A stretch of 64,000 nt of DNA from Fasciolopsis buskii (taxonomy: Eukaryota; Platyhelminthes; Trematoda; Plagiorchiida; Fasciolidae). Positions 30,601 to 45,600 of the stretch are shown in pieces. Every line of letters begins with the position of its first letter. Position 1 is the first letter of the stretch. The notes beneath the pieces were generated by a model. It searched no databases. It was not told the origin of the DNA and was given only the letters and a program-made list of their open reading frames with translations. The translations under genes were made by a program, and so were the position numbers. Location: NCBI GenBank assembly GCA_008360955.1, contig LUCM01000828.1:19529-83528 (forward strand), read 5' to 3'.

Positions 30601-33600
30601 CCTCGTTTGATTATGGTTGGTTTGTTTATTGATACCCGCAGGCAAAATGTAGTCTACTCTCCAGGGGGTTGTGCGCTGTTAGACCCAGAGAATGAGCCCA
30701 ACTCTGTGATTTCGCGTAGTTTTTATAGTTTCGTAACAGCCAGTGGGAAAAAACAAAGAGAACTCCAACTAGGACTGGTTACGCAAAAGAATTCCGTATA
30801 TTCGTAGTGAAGAACAATCATTGGTGAAATGTTAAATCTCGACGAACGATCCCTTTGGAATTATCTTGCCACTAGTTGGTGTTTTCAAATCCCAACAACG
30901 ATGTTTAGTTGTTTTGCATTGGAATGAGTACTTTTCTTCTGCTTTTTCCTTTCTCTTATATTTCTACTCTCCAGCACGTGACGTTCACGTTCATGTTCAT
31001 ACCCAGTTGCCAAGCCGAGGTGTAAACTAGATAGACAGCAAACAAAGAACCCATAGGCTGAAATATATTCATCACGCAAACGGTCAGCCTCAGCTCCCCT
31101 TTTATTTCATTATTGCCATAAATTGTTTTGAGTTGATATGAGAAGTCAGTTTCTTGATAAATAATCAGTAATCAATTTATGCATGGTGCACATCCGATAG
31201 TGGACAACTTGGGCCTGAAAAGAATCGGCGACCTTCAGCCTGCTGGGAAGATTCTGGTTACGGTTACCATTAATGAAATTTCGAATCCACCCATGCGTGA
31301 CCATAAATTCAAAAAAACAGGAACTATCCTGATTATAAATGGATGGACAGGCTTCATTAGTTGCCTTCTAATGATGACAATTCATTGGTGTATGCATCTG
31401 TAGTTTGAGCGGAAGATTGTCGATTCGATTCAGACTTTAGTCAGCAATTCTCGGGTGCAGGTAGAGCGTAAAAATTGTTCATTCTATTTTTGTGTGCGCA
31501 TTGGTTCACGTGCTCCGCGCTTCGTTGCCGGTCGTTTCCATAGCCGAGGGCTGGCAGAGATGACGAGACTCATCTATCATGAGGGCCCTGTGTGGTTTCC
31601 ATCCTAAGGGTTACGTGGAGTTTTTTCCAAACAGTAAGCGTGTAGTAAAAAACGAAATTATATTGGCACAAGATCCTTGATAAATGCGATAGTATGCGCA
31701 TTTTAACCGTGATTGAATTATGGAAGTGTTTATCCGAAAAGTCGTGTTTTTAGCAGACAGCAGAATTATTTGCATGCACACCTACCGCCAGTCGCCTGTG
31801 GAACCAAGATTGTGTTCCACAGTCTGTATGCATGCATGTTTGTCCAAAAATCGATATGGCCGGACAAAAATTTCGTGAAGCACTTTTGTGTATGGACATG
31901 TGCATAAGTGTTTTGTGTACGTGTATGTGTATGTGTATGTGTACACAACGAAAGCTGCGAGTTACACTCAGTTGCCATTATTGAATTGTGGCAAGGTAAC
32001 ATTATTACTCAGTATGCTTATGTTGTATATATACGCGTGCACTCAGGTACCGTAGAAAATTCACAAACATTTTCAAAAACGGATGTGAATTGTTTAGGTC
32101 TAACACTAACCATCCATATAAATACAGCTACAAGTCGTACGGGGAGGAGGGAGTGGGTATGGATGCCGGGGTGGAGAGAAGTATTCAACTGATTAAATTG
32201 CAAAAGCTGAACAGTTTCCGACTGTTTCTGTCACATGACACATCGGTGATGGGCCCTTTGTGAGTAGCGGGTCGCGACAAGTACGTATAACCGATTTTAT
32301 CTGTGAAAATTAAATGAAAATTAGTTTGGCAAAAGATAGACGCAATGTTATTCGACGTGGTGGGATGGAACTTTGGATGGAAAAAGTGGAACACTCGATG
32401 GAGATTCTCGTATGTAGTTGAACTTGGATAATCTGAGGTCTTACTATTCGTCCACACATATGCATGAACGGATATATGGATTCAGACGAGTGCGTCCATG
32501 CTCGCATGTGCAGAGTGTCTGTGAGTTGGCAGACTCTTTTATCAGCAACAGGTCAGTAGGTCAACCTAAACCGAGAACAAGTCAGTGAACGAACAAGCGA
32601 GCATGCGAGAGACCGTATGCGATAACGACAGGGGCTTTGTACAGTTTCAAATCGTGTTCGGTGTAACCTGTGAATGTTTACGGTCGCTTCATGTTTTCAT
32701 CTGCACACACACACACACACACACACACCTCATGTGTCGTAAAACGAAGGCGTACAGCATCCGAAATTGAAGTTCCATTCATATACTCGTGGTTGCAACA
32801 TTTTTTACCCACACAAAAGACTAGTTGGTTACTTGGTTAGCTAAATTGGTTATTGGTTTATTGGTCGATGGCGCATCGAACTTCCCGCTCGTACTAAACA
32901 TTGTGTCACTTTGTACGGTCGTGAGAAGTGACAGAAAGCAAAAAATTGTTGTATAGATGCCTAGTGGATTCAAAAAACAGCCTAACTGGGAACGGGATCT
33001 GCACGTTGACGCAAATTCGAACAGCACATGCATAATAAAGACAATCGCAAGAACCACTACGGAAATAGAACGAACAGTGACACGATCAAGTGTACGCATC
33101 AATTCTCGTTCTATTACTTGGTGTATTTCGTCTGTCCGAGTCATGCGCACGAGTAACTTTTTCTATCCGTTCAGCTTGTCTATTTGTTTTATACGAGAAT
33201 TTCAGATATGCCCTTTGTCGATCGACGACTGTACGTTTGGATCATATGTGGTTTTCTTGTCCAGCTAACGATTCACAACTAAATATGGTTCTGATTTTTT
33301 CACCTTGATGTCACTACTGGTCGATGTACGGATGGAACTCATAAAGTTGTACTTAATTTACAAACAGCAACATCGCTTCCGTAAAGCCTAATAGGTCCTA
33401 TCCTGGCACAACGTGAACAGGATGACACAGAATGCTAACCCTTAGAGCAATTCAGCAGGAACATGATTCGCTTTCTGAATCAGACCATGACAACAAGAAC
33501 ATTCTGGGTTCACCTCTGGTCAAGTAGACTGCATCATTTCTTTCCTAGCAGATGCTGACCATATGTAATGTTACTAGTGTTATTGGCATTATTCATTAAT

Positions 33601-36600
33601 TAGCAACAATAATAATAACTTCAAACACAATACGCAGCAATGCTGTGCAGATCATTGAAAAGTTGTAGAATTGAGCAGCGACGGAGAACGAGACGAGTCA
33701 ATCTGGAGACCCAACGTCACGACATTAGAGAATTCGACTGCCACAGATTGCTTGTCGCCCGTCTTCGAGCAATAGATTTGATCCTGAGGATACAACATCG
33801 TTACACATCGTAGTTGTGTAGGTCTTCGCACCACCACCCTCACACTTGTGATTATTCATCTGAATCTCTTACAAGGGCATGGTTAACGGTTACGCATCAA
33901 ATTTGAGGGTCTGTCGCGGGTAAGCAATGTCAGTTTTGGCCTGAGAATACTAGGTAGGGGTTGGATTCTAAATGAGCTGGAAACTTGGGCTGAGATAAGA
34001 GGATGAATGTAGTTTCGGTATTATCAATTCCGTGCTGCCGGAGGAACGGAGACAGTACTTATTAGGTGGATAACCCATCCAACCGAGCCATCGGCCCTCG
34101 AAAGCAGGTTGCACAACCGAAGATGTAAAATATTCTTTCAATTTTCCAGTCTGTAAATTTATGGTTTCGGTGTAATCAAACTGACTAAACGTCTGTCACT
34201 TCAAATATCAGACGTTCGAAGCACCAAATCTACCGGTTAATTTATCAGCAAGCAGTAATTCATTGCCTCAGGGCTTGCTACCAAGCCTGATTTTAATTTG
34301 AGGCGTTCCGTGAGGCTGCAAGTTCCAGGGTCACCCAATTATTGGGCTAAGTGGTGCACTGGGCTCATCAGTCTACGGGACTTGCGCATTTCAAGAAAAC
34401 TGAGTCGTTGAAGAACACCATCAAACAGGATGAACGGGTTTACAATGAGCCAATCTAAACCAACTCTCGCTTTACCGGTTTAACAGTTTAATGCAAATGC
34501 TTTTTTAGAGTAGGATAAAATGATTCATCATTACTTCAATGAACGAGACTAATGTCTAGCCAGAACCATTCGTCATTAGCCAAACCAAACCAAACCCTCA
34601 AATTTTGACTAGCGTCGAACAAATTATGATCTCATCAGATCAGATACACGGACAAACTGCATAGCAGCAAACGTATTTCTTTCAACAAACAGACTTCAGT
34701 CTTACTGGAAACTCAGTTGAATCGTTAGGAATGTGAATGGATGAAAAGTCCATTTAAGAATCACCAGGTGATTCGTGGGAGGATTTTCGTCGGTCAGGCA
34801 AAGCTAACGTTCAGAAAGGGGACCCAAGGCCCGTAAGTATTGGTTTTTCTTCTCGCTAGTATGTTTCGCATTTGGATGGTTAGCGCTACCTGATTCTTAA
34901 ATTGACTTACCATCTATTCACGCTCCTAACGATTCAAATGAGATTCTAGTGGTAAACTAGGGAAGAAGTGCAGCGCACTAGTTTAGGGATGGTTGGACAA
35001 AAGAGCAGCAATAACTGCGAAATCGATCGTGCACTTCCAGAAAAAATTTATTCATCCATCCGAATACAAGATAAACTACAGAGAAGAAAAACCTTCAATT
35101 TGAACCTATGGTAGACAATTAGTCCCAGTTCAGACCATTGCAGAGGACCACAGTGGACTTCTCAGCATGTAAACTTACGGAGACTTTTGTGCGTTGCCTG
35201 AAATTTGATTCGGAACACGAATACAAATACCTCCCAAAGTGAGACATTAAAAGGTGCAACATGGAGATATTTACCCTGCCCGGCCAGCAATGATTTGCCA
35301 CGACAGCAACCGATCCCCATATCCCGTTTCGCTGTCGAATGTAACCGCTGTAATCCGAATGAAATTGTAATCGGCCCGTATAGGAAGAGACTGCGCCTTC
35401 GATCAGATTGAAATTGATTCAGATGACATAATGACGTCTCGTTACCAGGGAGATGCAACGACCCAACGAACATTCCGTTCGCAAAGCTCATTAGTAATCA
35501 GAAGTTTTTCGTATTTGCGCAATCATGCGAGCATGCTTGCATGTGTGCGTGTGTGTGTGTGTTTGTGTGTGTGTGTGAGTACCTTCAAACATGTGGTTGC
35601 GTGTGGACGCGCACCTGAACGTTTTGTAGCCCCACAGGATTGGATCACCTGCTGTCCGGTGGCGAGCCCAATGCCTTATGTGGTAAGTTACTTCGGTTAC
35701 CAGTATGAGAAGAAAGCTCAAATGACCTCGATAGGACCCGGAGAGGAGGGTGAATGAGCAGTCCAATCACAATGTGTCTGTCAATACATCTATGGCCGTG
35801 TGACTAGCATGGCAACCACTAGACTAGCAACCGGGAGATCGGAAATTAGGGATAACGGATCGAGGTGGATGGGAATCGTTAGGATTTTTATAACACGGAA
35901 CTCGTTCGTCGAGTCCGTCATCATTTTTCATTCCGAACGCAGTTTTCGTTGTGGTCACAGTGGAGATCGCCAAATTGTTTGGGTGACCGTGAATGTCTAG
36001 GAGGATCCAAGACAGATTTCGACGGTGGTCGGTGGAACCGGTAGTGACCAATACTCGAATGGTTACATGCATCTGTCTGAACCCCCACACCATTGGCTCG
36101 GATTCTCACTGATTTTCTGACTGTCAGCTGTCTTTTAGAAGCCCCACCCACATCGAGATTAGAGAATCACATGAAAGTGACACTTTTTCACCAACCTCCA
36201 TTGGTATCCTTGTAGCTCCCGCCGGTCCGAATTTCGTTCACTCGTCTACGCGAACGAACACCTTGCATAATAAAATGCATACCCCCACGCTTCCTGTGCA
36301 TTCTCCCGTATAAAGCTGGGTGATATTTCCCACAACCGAGTGTGTGCGTGCGTGTGCCTGTCTGTGTGTGTATGTGTGAGTGTGTACACGTCAGACATGA
36401 CAAACGTCGTTGAAGAATAACGGTCGGTCAGGCGATGCACATTCTATTGCTCTTTTCTATTTTTCCTTCACCTTAAGACATTCAATATCAGTTCAGTCGA
36501 TATCTCATCGGAATGGAATATACTTGATTATGCAGTTGTCGATTGCTTGGTGAATTCATTTCACAATCGAATATGATGTGCATGACAAGAACCGTCATGA

Positions 36601-39600
36601 AGACCAAATTGGTAAGATGCCCGAGTAGAGTTTAAGCTGTCGGCCTACTCGATCGCCGATCTGAAACTTTGGAGGAACGTGTCAGCTTTTAAACGCTTAT
36701 GAAGTTCACCGAATAATTGTACTTTATTCCGAGGTATAACTGGTGAACACGTGAGTATGTGAATTCCCGAGTGCATTTTTTCTCAACATGTAACTGAAAA
36801 GTCGAAACTGCTACTTCTTTAAGATGAAGTTCATTAGAAGATTAATCGAGTGCAGGGCCAGCACATTTCTAATCCATGCACGCGAAATAAACTCAGAGGC
36901 CCGAGTAAACATCTCAAGGACGAATTCGGGACGCGTGAGAAATGGTTCAATTAGGGTGTACGAGTTCGATACCCGAAAGCTTCGGCATCGTTGTCTTTTA
37001 GCGCGTTTGTTATTGTTCCGGACCTGAACACCAGTTTCAAGCTGACAACCTTGAGTTTGAATTTTGAGTTCCCACGTTCCGGTACATAGGAACGTTCCCA
37101 AGTTCACTACTGACGTTGAGTCATATCGGCCCCTCGGTAGAAGAGCCTAGACATGTACAATCACACAGGCACAAACGCGTAGATTTCAGCCGGTGATTGA
37201 AACCTCGGGGTAGTAACTCGCTTGCATATGCGGTCTTTTGAGACAAGTGTGACACTAGACCAGTACCTTTACAAATACTCCAAATGGCGAAACACGGTTT
37301 CCCCTACGGTGACTATCACTAGCACAGTGACTGCGCTAACCCTAGAGGTGTTGACAATTCCCCATAACATCAGACCTGCTTTCCTCCGTAATTCTTCGCA
37401 GATTGTAAAACAAGCGTGAAGGGTACACTGTTGAGGATCAGACCGGGTTTTACGCTGGTCGTGGATGCATCGATCAAATCTTCACCCTCTGACAAGGATT
37501 AAAGCACCGTTTTACCAAAAGCCAACGATTTTCGTGTTCTTGGACTCTGTTGTTAGGTCTGCACTGACACTACTTGTTGAGGAATGGAGTGTCTGAATGG
37601 TATATGTTGGTCCGCAAAGAATCGTACCGTCATACCTCAGATGGGATTAGGGTTTATGGCCAGCTTCCACCACTCTTCATCGTTTCCATTAGAGTACCAC
37701 AGGGCAATCCTAAATCTTTCATTTTCTTTTCAACTTTTTCATGGAGGATGTTCTACAGAGTACTATATGTTCTCCTCGCAGGTAACACTCTTTGACTTAG
37801 TGTGTGTGATGATACTGACTTGCTGAGTAACAATGCACAGGTAATTCAACGCGTATTAGACGGCTTGGCGATTGAGGCATCTAGGTAAGGTGTTTTACAC
37901 CCTCAAAGTGCAAGGTAGGTCTTCAAGACTGGCAGAAAACTTACCCGCACTCACCATTTTTGATGATCGGTTCGAGGGAGGTTGATTGCACCTAGCGAAT
38001 GTCGGGGAGAAGCCCGCATCATGAATTGCAAAGTCCAGAACAGCCTTCGCGAACCTGAGACATATGTGGTGCCGCCATGACATCGGCATTCCCTCAAGGG
38101 CAGGGTATACAATGCCACTGTTCGCATTGTTCTTTACGGTTGCGAGACTCGGCCTATCTGCGTTAAGGATGCCTGGCAACTTTCTGTGTTCGGCTACCGA
38201 TGTCTTCGAAACATTGCTCATGTATGGTGCGAAATTCGGGTGAACAATGATGGGGTGCGTGGTCGTGTGTTGGGTGGAGACAATCGTCCTCTGACACATA
38301 ATCGCTCTACGTCGTATTCGGTAGCTTGAACACGTATTGCGTATACCTGTCCATCGTCTACCTTTTCGTGCTGTTTGTGCACGTGCTGGGTCGAGCTGAA
38401 AGAAACGATGTGGCAGTCCGGCTATGACTTTGGCCTCGGTTGGTGTTTCCCACATTAGTGGTTGGGGCCAAAGAGATGAGATTTAGGGAGGTTGTAGACG
38501 CTGAGAAAAAAATGGCTCAGAATCGAGGTCACTGGCACGAATGATGTATTATGTTCACTGTGTAGAACTCATACTTCTTCAGAAATAATCCCATAACAAC
38601 CAAGAATAAATATGTACGCTGAAATAATAAGAAAAAAACGTTTGTTACGCTGTGGTTTCATTTTCCTCTTGATTTGCCCGCCTCCTTTGACATTCTATTC
38701 GCGTGTTGTTGTATTGGCACCATGCGCATGCAACATTTAGCACACAGGAATACGTCTTCGTAGTACTCATTACTTATGACAAGATTAGCTAAGACGAACA
38801 ATCAATACCGCCGGTCGTAGGTTCACTGTTTCCGACAGTACCTACGTGCTAAGTGAAAACAGGTGCGAAAATGTGTCAACGCGAGGTTATACATGTTATT
38901 TGAATGAAAATTGTCCACGTTTGTTACAACCAAAGGAGGAAAACTATCATTCGCGACTCCCGTTTGTCAGTCCTAGTTGAGACAGATATTATGAGCTGGA
39001 ATTTGAGGATATTGAAAACCGCAAGAAACAGTCCACAAAAAAAGAACGAAGTCTGCTATACTTCATCAACCATTAATTCACCTAGTCTTTTCTACAGAAC
39101 ATTCTTCCTGGACTATTTGTGCCTCATTAGATTGGACTAGTTGGAAAAAATTATACTTGTGGAATATTGGGAAAAACTTCGAGGTTAATGGTTGATGGAA
39201 GATTCAATGCCACTAGTAAAAAATCTTTCGACTAGAATTGAAATCGTTCCGAGACAGCGGCAAATCAGTCATCCCGTTCAGACAGTTTACGATCGACATT
39301 CGTGAGGGGATCATTTTGCTGATGGGTGATTCTCAGGCTTACATGTTTATCATAAAAAACATTTCCCGCCTCTTTCAGTCGACTTATGATGTATTGATTT
39401 TTCAAAGTCTAGTTAACTGATGGCAAAAGTTTTTAGTCCTGCAAGATTGTTAAACGCAAGGCTTTAGTTAGTTCACAGTCATATCTTTCCATGGATAGGA
39501 TTTATGTTCGATGTACAAAATTATATTACTACTGGAGAAAAACCTCTTAGCTGCGATGATAAATGAGCGCATATATATATATATATATATAATTTAATGG

Positions 39601-42600
39601 TTTAAACAAAAAACGGAAATGCAGCGACTAATAAAATCTGATATTCTACTGCACACTGGTAACTGTTGTTGTCACTGGCATTGGATAATCTTCGATAGAC
39701 GCATTACCACGCTGCATGTGACGATTCAATGACAGAGCGTCTGTTCGGTTAATTTCGACTAGCATCGATAAATCTCAGCCAGGCAAAACTGTTCACCCAG
39801 CATGGCATTTAGACCATCGCCTCACCTCAGAACAACTGAAGTACCTCCCAGACATCTTTCAGTTTGTTCACACTTTATCTGCCATTTCTCCCATGTTGCT
39901 CCATAACCGTTTTCGTATAAAAATGCGATGTCAGATATTTCTCAATCTATCAGCCCATGGCCCTTCGTCAATGAGACACCGAAATTCCCCCCAGCTTGAT
40001 GCCCAGTTGTTGTGATTCTAAACCGAGGAACATAATCCCAAATGCAATTTAGTTCGGGTCGTATTAATCACGTATTATGAGACAAACCATTAAGTCCGAA
40101 ACGGGAATTCATCTTTCGCTCACAACTAACTATTTTCAACTTCTAGAGTCACTTGGACAGGATTCCATTTCGTTGCTGAACCATGTTGGCGTGCAGATGT
40201 TCCCTGATGTCATAAAAACATGTCGTAACAGTTGGAAGTAATGAATGGATTTCGGGAATGAGCAGCTTTCGTCCAGCCAAAGCACTTACTACCACTGCTA
40301 CTACTGCCACTACTACCCACAGCAGAGCTATTTGGGTGATGGTTGACGAAAAACTCAATTCTACCCGACGCTCCCCCTTCCCTGAAGACTGTGACGATGG
40401 ACTGCTTTAACTAATGTGCGTGAACCATTGGGATCAAAGAAGCGGACATTGCGCATGCGATTTCGTGACGTCATCGTCGGGTTTTTGATGGGATGGGCCG
40501 ATTAGACAGAGGTTTATCTCATGGAAAAACCGTGTCCTGGGTGCTGGGCCTTGACCGATGGTAAGAGAATTCCCTAGTCGTAATGCTTGTTCCTATCCCG
40601 GCTGCTAGTCAGTCCACCAGCCTACCCCCGCTAAATACACACTATCAAAACATCTTGCGTGAACAGAAACGTAGATGCGAATAGACCGAGAGCGATGCGG
40701 AACACGCAATTTCTCCTCCCCAGTTGCTGTGGCTACAGATCTCGTCTTTTAGGTCCGTTTGATCGTCCAACCATACGCGCATTGTTTCATAGATGGCAGG
40801 GGTGATGACGTTATGGTCAATTGGTGTGCTGTGGCAAGTGCTATAGGGGGTGGAGACGGGTCCGTAGACGGATTCGCATTAGTGTCCGAGGCACAAACAC
40901 TATTCTGTTTATTATCTCATTGCATCTACACATTCGTGCATCGTCCAGTCCCAGATCGAATAGTATGAGGCAGCGGAATTTCCGCTAGGGCCCACAATCA
41001 GTTATGTTTGAAGTAGGTCTGACTATAGGTGATTAAACATCGCCAAACTCGTCTGAACTGACACCCTGTAGTGAAAATGCACTAAATCTGGGTTCTTAGG
41101 TGAACTCCGTGATTACGCCACCGGCCGGTGCCCCACCAGAGACTATTATTATTCGATGGAATCGAACATAAATTATCAGGATAAATGGAGCGCCTTTTTG
41201 GGTAATCCCGCAAAGCTTCAACTCGATTAGATCAATTATCACAAATAGATCGTTATGCTGTTCCCCGCACAATCCCAATGAAGAAAATGATGCACAAGTG
41301 AGCCCGTTAATAGCTTGACACTTTCGTAACACAGGGTCATCGACATAGATTACGCAAACATTATCACAAAGTGCACCACAATCCGATGAACATCCGAGTG
41401 CGTATTTATCCTTCACAGACAAAGTTGGAAATGTGGAATACCACAACATTGAATTTTATGTACCGAGGCAACGATCTGCAAACTACCAAGGGTTTTCTAA
41501 CAAAAGATGAAAAATGAGCCTGTTTCGTTTGGTTGAGACAAGCATTGTCATTTTTGTTTAACAATATGTTCTGCCTATTTCCCTTTGGTGACATCCTGTG
41601 ATTCAAAGGTGTGTGACGAAGACCACCTGATTAGCAATTTTTCCCAACTTAGTTCTGTTCGCATTACTAGCACGTGCTTCCGAGATCCGACGCTGAAATT
41701 GCGTCCGGTAGAAGCCACCCTTAAACAACCTGACTTGTTAGTCTGAAAATTCCACTCGTCCAACCTTTCTAAGACATTTACGCAGAGGAACCCATTGAAA
41801 GCTCATTTTGCTCAAATTCTAGCGGAAAAGTTGAATATCCGATTTGTCGAACTCTTCCGGTGGAGAACAATTATTTTCAACGTGGAATTTCCTTTAATAC
41901 TATTGCCATATTTACGCTGGAAGCTTGTATACGAATAATAAGAGCTCACATACAAATACCTATTAGCAGAGCTGTTTGGTAAAATTCGAAAAATGCCACA
42001 ACCCATGAATTATGTTAATCGAGAGATCCGGTGAAATGTGGCTTTTTTGTAGAGATGGATTTTTGTCAAACTCAAATTTCTAAACATTTCCTAGACATCA
42101 CAACACACGAATGATGGTGGATAGCAAGGGTAATTGTCCAATGCAGATCGCTCCCCAATTTTCATCAGATTATCTCGAGACCAATATTAAGTTGTGTCGA
42201 GTTGGCTTCTCGTGTCACTTCGAACACAACTGAAGACTAGTCAGAACAGTCCTTTGGACGTTGTACAACATCAATGTTCGCTTCTATTAGCAAGTGGCGG
42301 ACGAAGCTAATCCGGTGACCAAAGTCAAATCTATGGCTGTTTGCTATTGGAATAGTGGTTTGAGTACCACCCTAATTTACATTCGTGCACCGTGTACACG
42401 ATGGGTCAGAGGTTGGCAAGTAGAAGGTTGCCTGCTCGATTCTGGCTTGAGGCATCGAAGTTGTCATGCATAAGGCGCTACTAAATCTCTCACGGTTGTT
42501 CACCAATTCACAATCACTAGAACAGTCGAAATTGTTTTTTCCTAATGCTGAATAATCGCCGTACAACTCTAAACTACGGTGGAAATGGCACAAAACCGTC

Positions 42601-45600
42601 TCAGTTAATGACCCATTAATTACGAGTCCCCGAACAAGCAACGTCCTGGCTAGCACCGGATGGATTAGGAATGGCATTCTACAGAATGTAGAATAAGTAA
42701 TACGAGCAGCAATATTTGTTATTTACAATTCACCGATGTCGTGGCTAAGACGGGTAAAGCAAATCCTTTTCAGTTATCATCCGGATTGAGTCGACCAGAC
42801 TTGCTCCATTGATCAATATACGTTTGTTTTATTTTATTCTTTCGATGTCCTTGAAGGATTGTTGCACTTACTCACGCACAATCACGTGTACACACACAAA
42901 GTGGTGGTTTATTTTCCTGAAAACTGTAAAAGACAACTGAAGGAAAACTTGTTCCCCCACATTTGACACACAGTTGTCAAATGTGACCAAATCTCATTGA
43001 TCATGCAAGTTCGAAGTGGTCATCCCACTCCCGACGAGATGATGATGATGAGGAGGAGGAGGTGGTGGTGGAGGAGGATGCTGGTGGCGATCGTTGTGGT
43101 GGTCATCGTACAGGAATACGAACGGCCGGTGTTTTCGCAAACGAGACGAGCAAGTTTCGGCTGACTATGTTTGTTTTCTTACTTCAAGCAGCTCAAACTT
43201 GCCTGTCACGAACAAGTACAGAATGGGACGAACGGTGTAAAATATTCCATTTGGTTCAAACCCGAAAACCACCGAGTACGGTCACCAACCATTGGTAAAA
43301 CATTCATTATCGACTTAATCACCATGGGCATTCTCCGGGAACTGGTCCAACCTCGAAGACGCTGAATATCCAATTGGCCAAATCAAGTCCGAGGCTAGTC
43401 ACACATTTTATCCGAGACTTTTTAGCCAGAAAACTGGTGCGGATCTGTGAGACCAAGGTCATATAATCACCAGTATTGGGGATAACGAGAAAATAGAGTT
43501 TGATAAAAATCGACAGCAAGTGCCCAAGAGACCGCGTGAACATCCACAAAAACTCTTTTCTCTGTGAGTGCACGAAATCGGTGAGAGGCAGAATGATGAC
43601 CGAGGAATGGACCAGTTGAGTTCAATTTAATTTGAAGAGTGATGTCGTGATTTGAGGAAATTTTTCTTTACATTTTGCCATTTTGTCGGTAATTCCTTCG
43701 CGTAAAACTCAGGACAACCTAGTGGTTGGAGTGATTACTTTTAGACCAATTCATGGTAGTATCTCGCATGCAAACTATACCTTTTCACCGACAAACCTAG
43801 TAGAGGTAAGCGAGGGTAAATAAGCAGAGTGTAATGGGAATGTTTTATTTACTTTCTAGCCAGTTTTAACTTTGCTAACTGACGATTCATACATATCGCA
43901 CTGACACAAACCATGCCACTTGTGCTGGACTTCTTATTTGACCCCGAGTCGCTTGTGCAGTGGGAAAATCTGCAATCCTTCATAAGTTACCAACTCCGGA
44001 CATATCTGTTATAACGAACTGAAGTAATGACCATCATAAGCGTTCACTAAATTTCACCTATCCGGCGTGACTATGCTCGAACCGGACACAAAACGCGTTC
44101 AGCTGGGCCTATAGAGGTGGAGTGTCGGATGGTTAAGTTAAATCGAAACCTCTTCTTCACTGTGCTGATTCGACCGGAAGACTGTAGCTTAACGAAGATC
44201 TATCTTCAAACCAAGATAATAAATCACACTGTCACGAGGATTACACAGACGATTTCTGTCTCCTAAAGGCAACAGTGAATTAAGTCGATTCAAGACTTGA
44301 TACCGACGAACAAATTTATTGACGCTCTGGAATTCACATGATTCTCAATTATACGAAAATCCTGATGAGGTATCATGATTAGTTGTTCCTACTGGAACTG
44401 CAATAACGGAAGTTTGCCTGTCGTTTAGTGACCTCTGGCTTCGGTTTACCGTACAGTCCTCTACAAACGGACATATCATATGTGAACACTCGGACACAAT
44501 CACTTAGCGTGGTAGCTCAGGGTTAATAATATTAACAGTTCTGATCAATGGGAATATCTGTTAATTCCAGCCCAGACTGTCGTTGCTGGATCAGGGCCGA
44601 AGGTCTGTGAACGACAGGTACATATGTGGAACGATCATTCAGCGCCAAGTGGGCTGGCGTGTTGCCAACAAGCTTATGACGACCGACTTGATAAATAAGC
44701 TGATTAGTCCATTAAAGGAAGGGTCAAGTATTTATTGGAGATGAGCATATACCGACTCTTCAACTGTACGGAAAGTACTAAACTCGCGAGCCGGTCACAT
44801 GCATCTGAGTAACATTGTGCCCCACAGATCAACAATCCTAAAAGACACTGGAAAACGAAAACGCAATGCGATTCGAAGAAAGGGTTAGACTATAAATCCG
44901 ATTTGAGAGTGATAGAACTAAAGAGAATTTGCATTTTTTTATCGTTTGCTTCCTTTGTTAATGAAATAGTAAGGTACATCATTTTTCAGGAAGCGGGCGG
45001 CGGTAATTAGAGGGCGGCCGAGTGCGGAAGTTGACTGGTGATGGTAGGATTCAAACCGGCGATCTACAAATCCAAGCGCCACGACCTAATCCGCCTGACC
45101 ACTGCCGATAGGAAACACATTTCCAATTTTTTGATAAATACTGAAGTACATTCATGCATGGGAGGTCATTCGCTCAGATCAGTCCAGTTTTCACCAATGA
45201 CGAAAGAGCCCTAAAGAGGCGATCAACCAACTTGGGCGTTGTTGCTCAGCTATTCCTTTCAAGCGACCTCCCAATCAGTCGATATCCTCTGGTTTTCATT
45301 AGCTTCTGTACGATGAGTCCAAGCCTCGATCAACTCACCCAAGGTACCTAACTCCTATCAATAATGATTAATGTACTGATGCGTAATAATTTATTTTTGG
45401 CCGCCTAGTTACCCCAGACCAATTAATCGGGATCATCTAGAAACTTGCTCAGTTTCAGAGCCAATAAATACCTACAGTGAAGGAGTAAACTGTTAAGCAT
45501 ATTTGAGAGAACTCCTCAAAAAGTTCTCGAAATATGGTGTAAGAAACTAAGTAGAACTCTAATTAAATTTACTACTGTGTACTTCTTCATTTATGTTTGG

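Noticed and set aside
37895..38455. 187-codon minus-strand open frame
   Set aside because: The plus strand of the same DNA decodes to an RTE reverse transcriptase remnant, so this is an antisense by-product.
41096..41449. 117-residue Cys-containing minus-strand frame
   Set aside because: Cys spacing fits no known module and there is no splice support.
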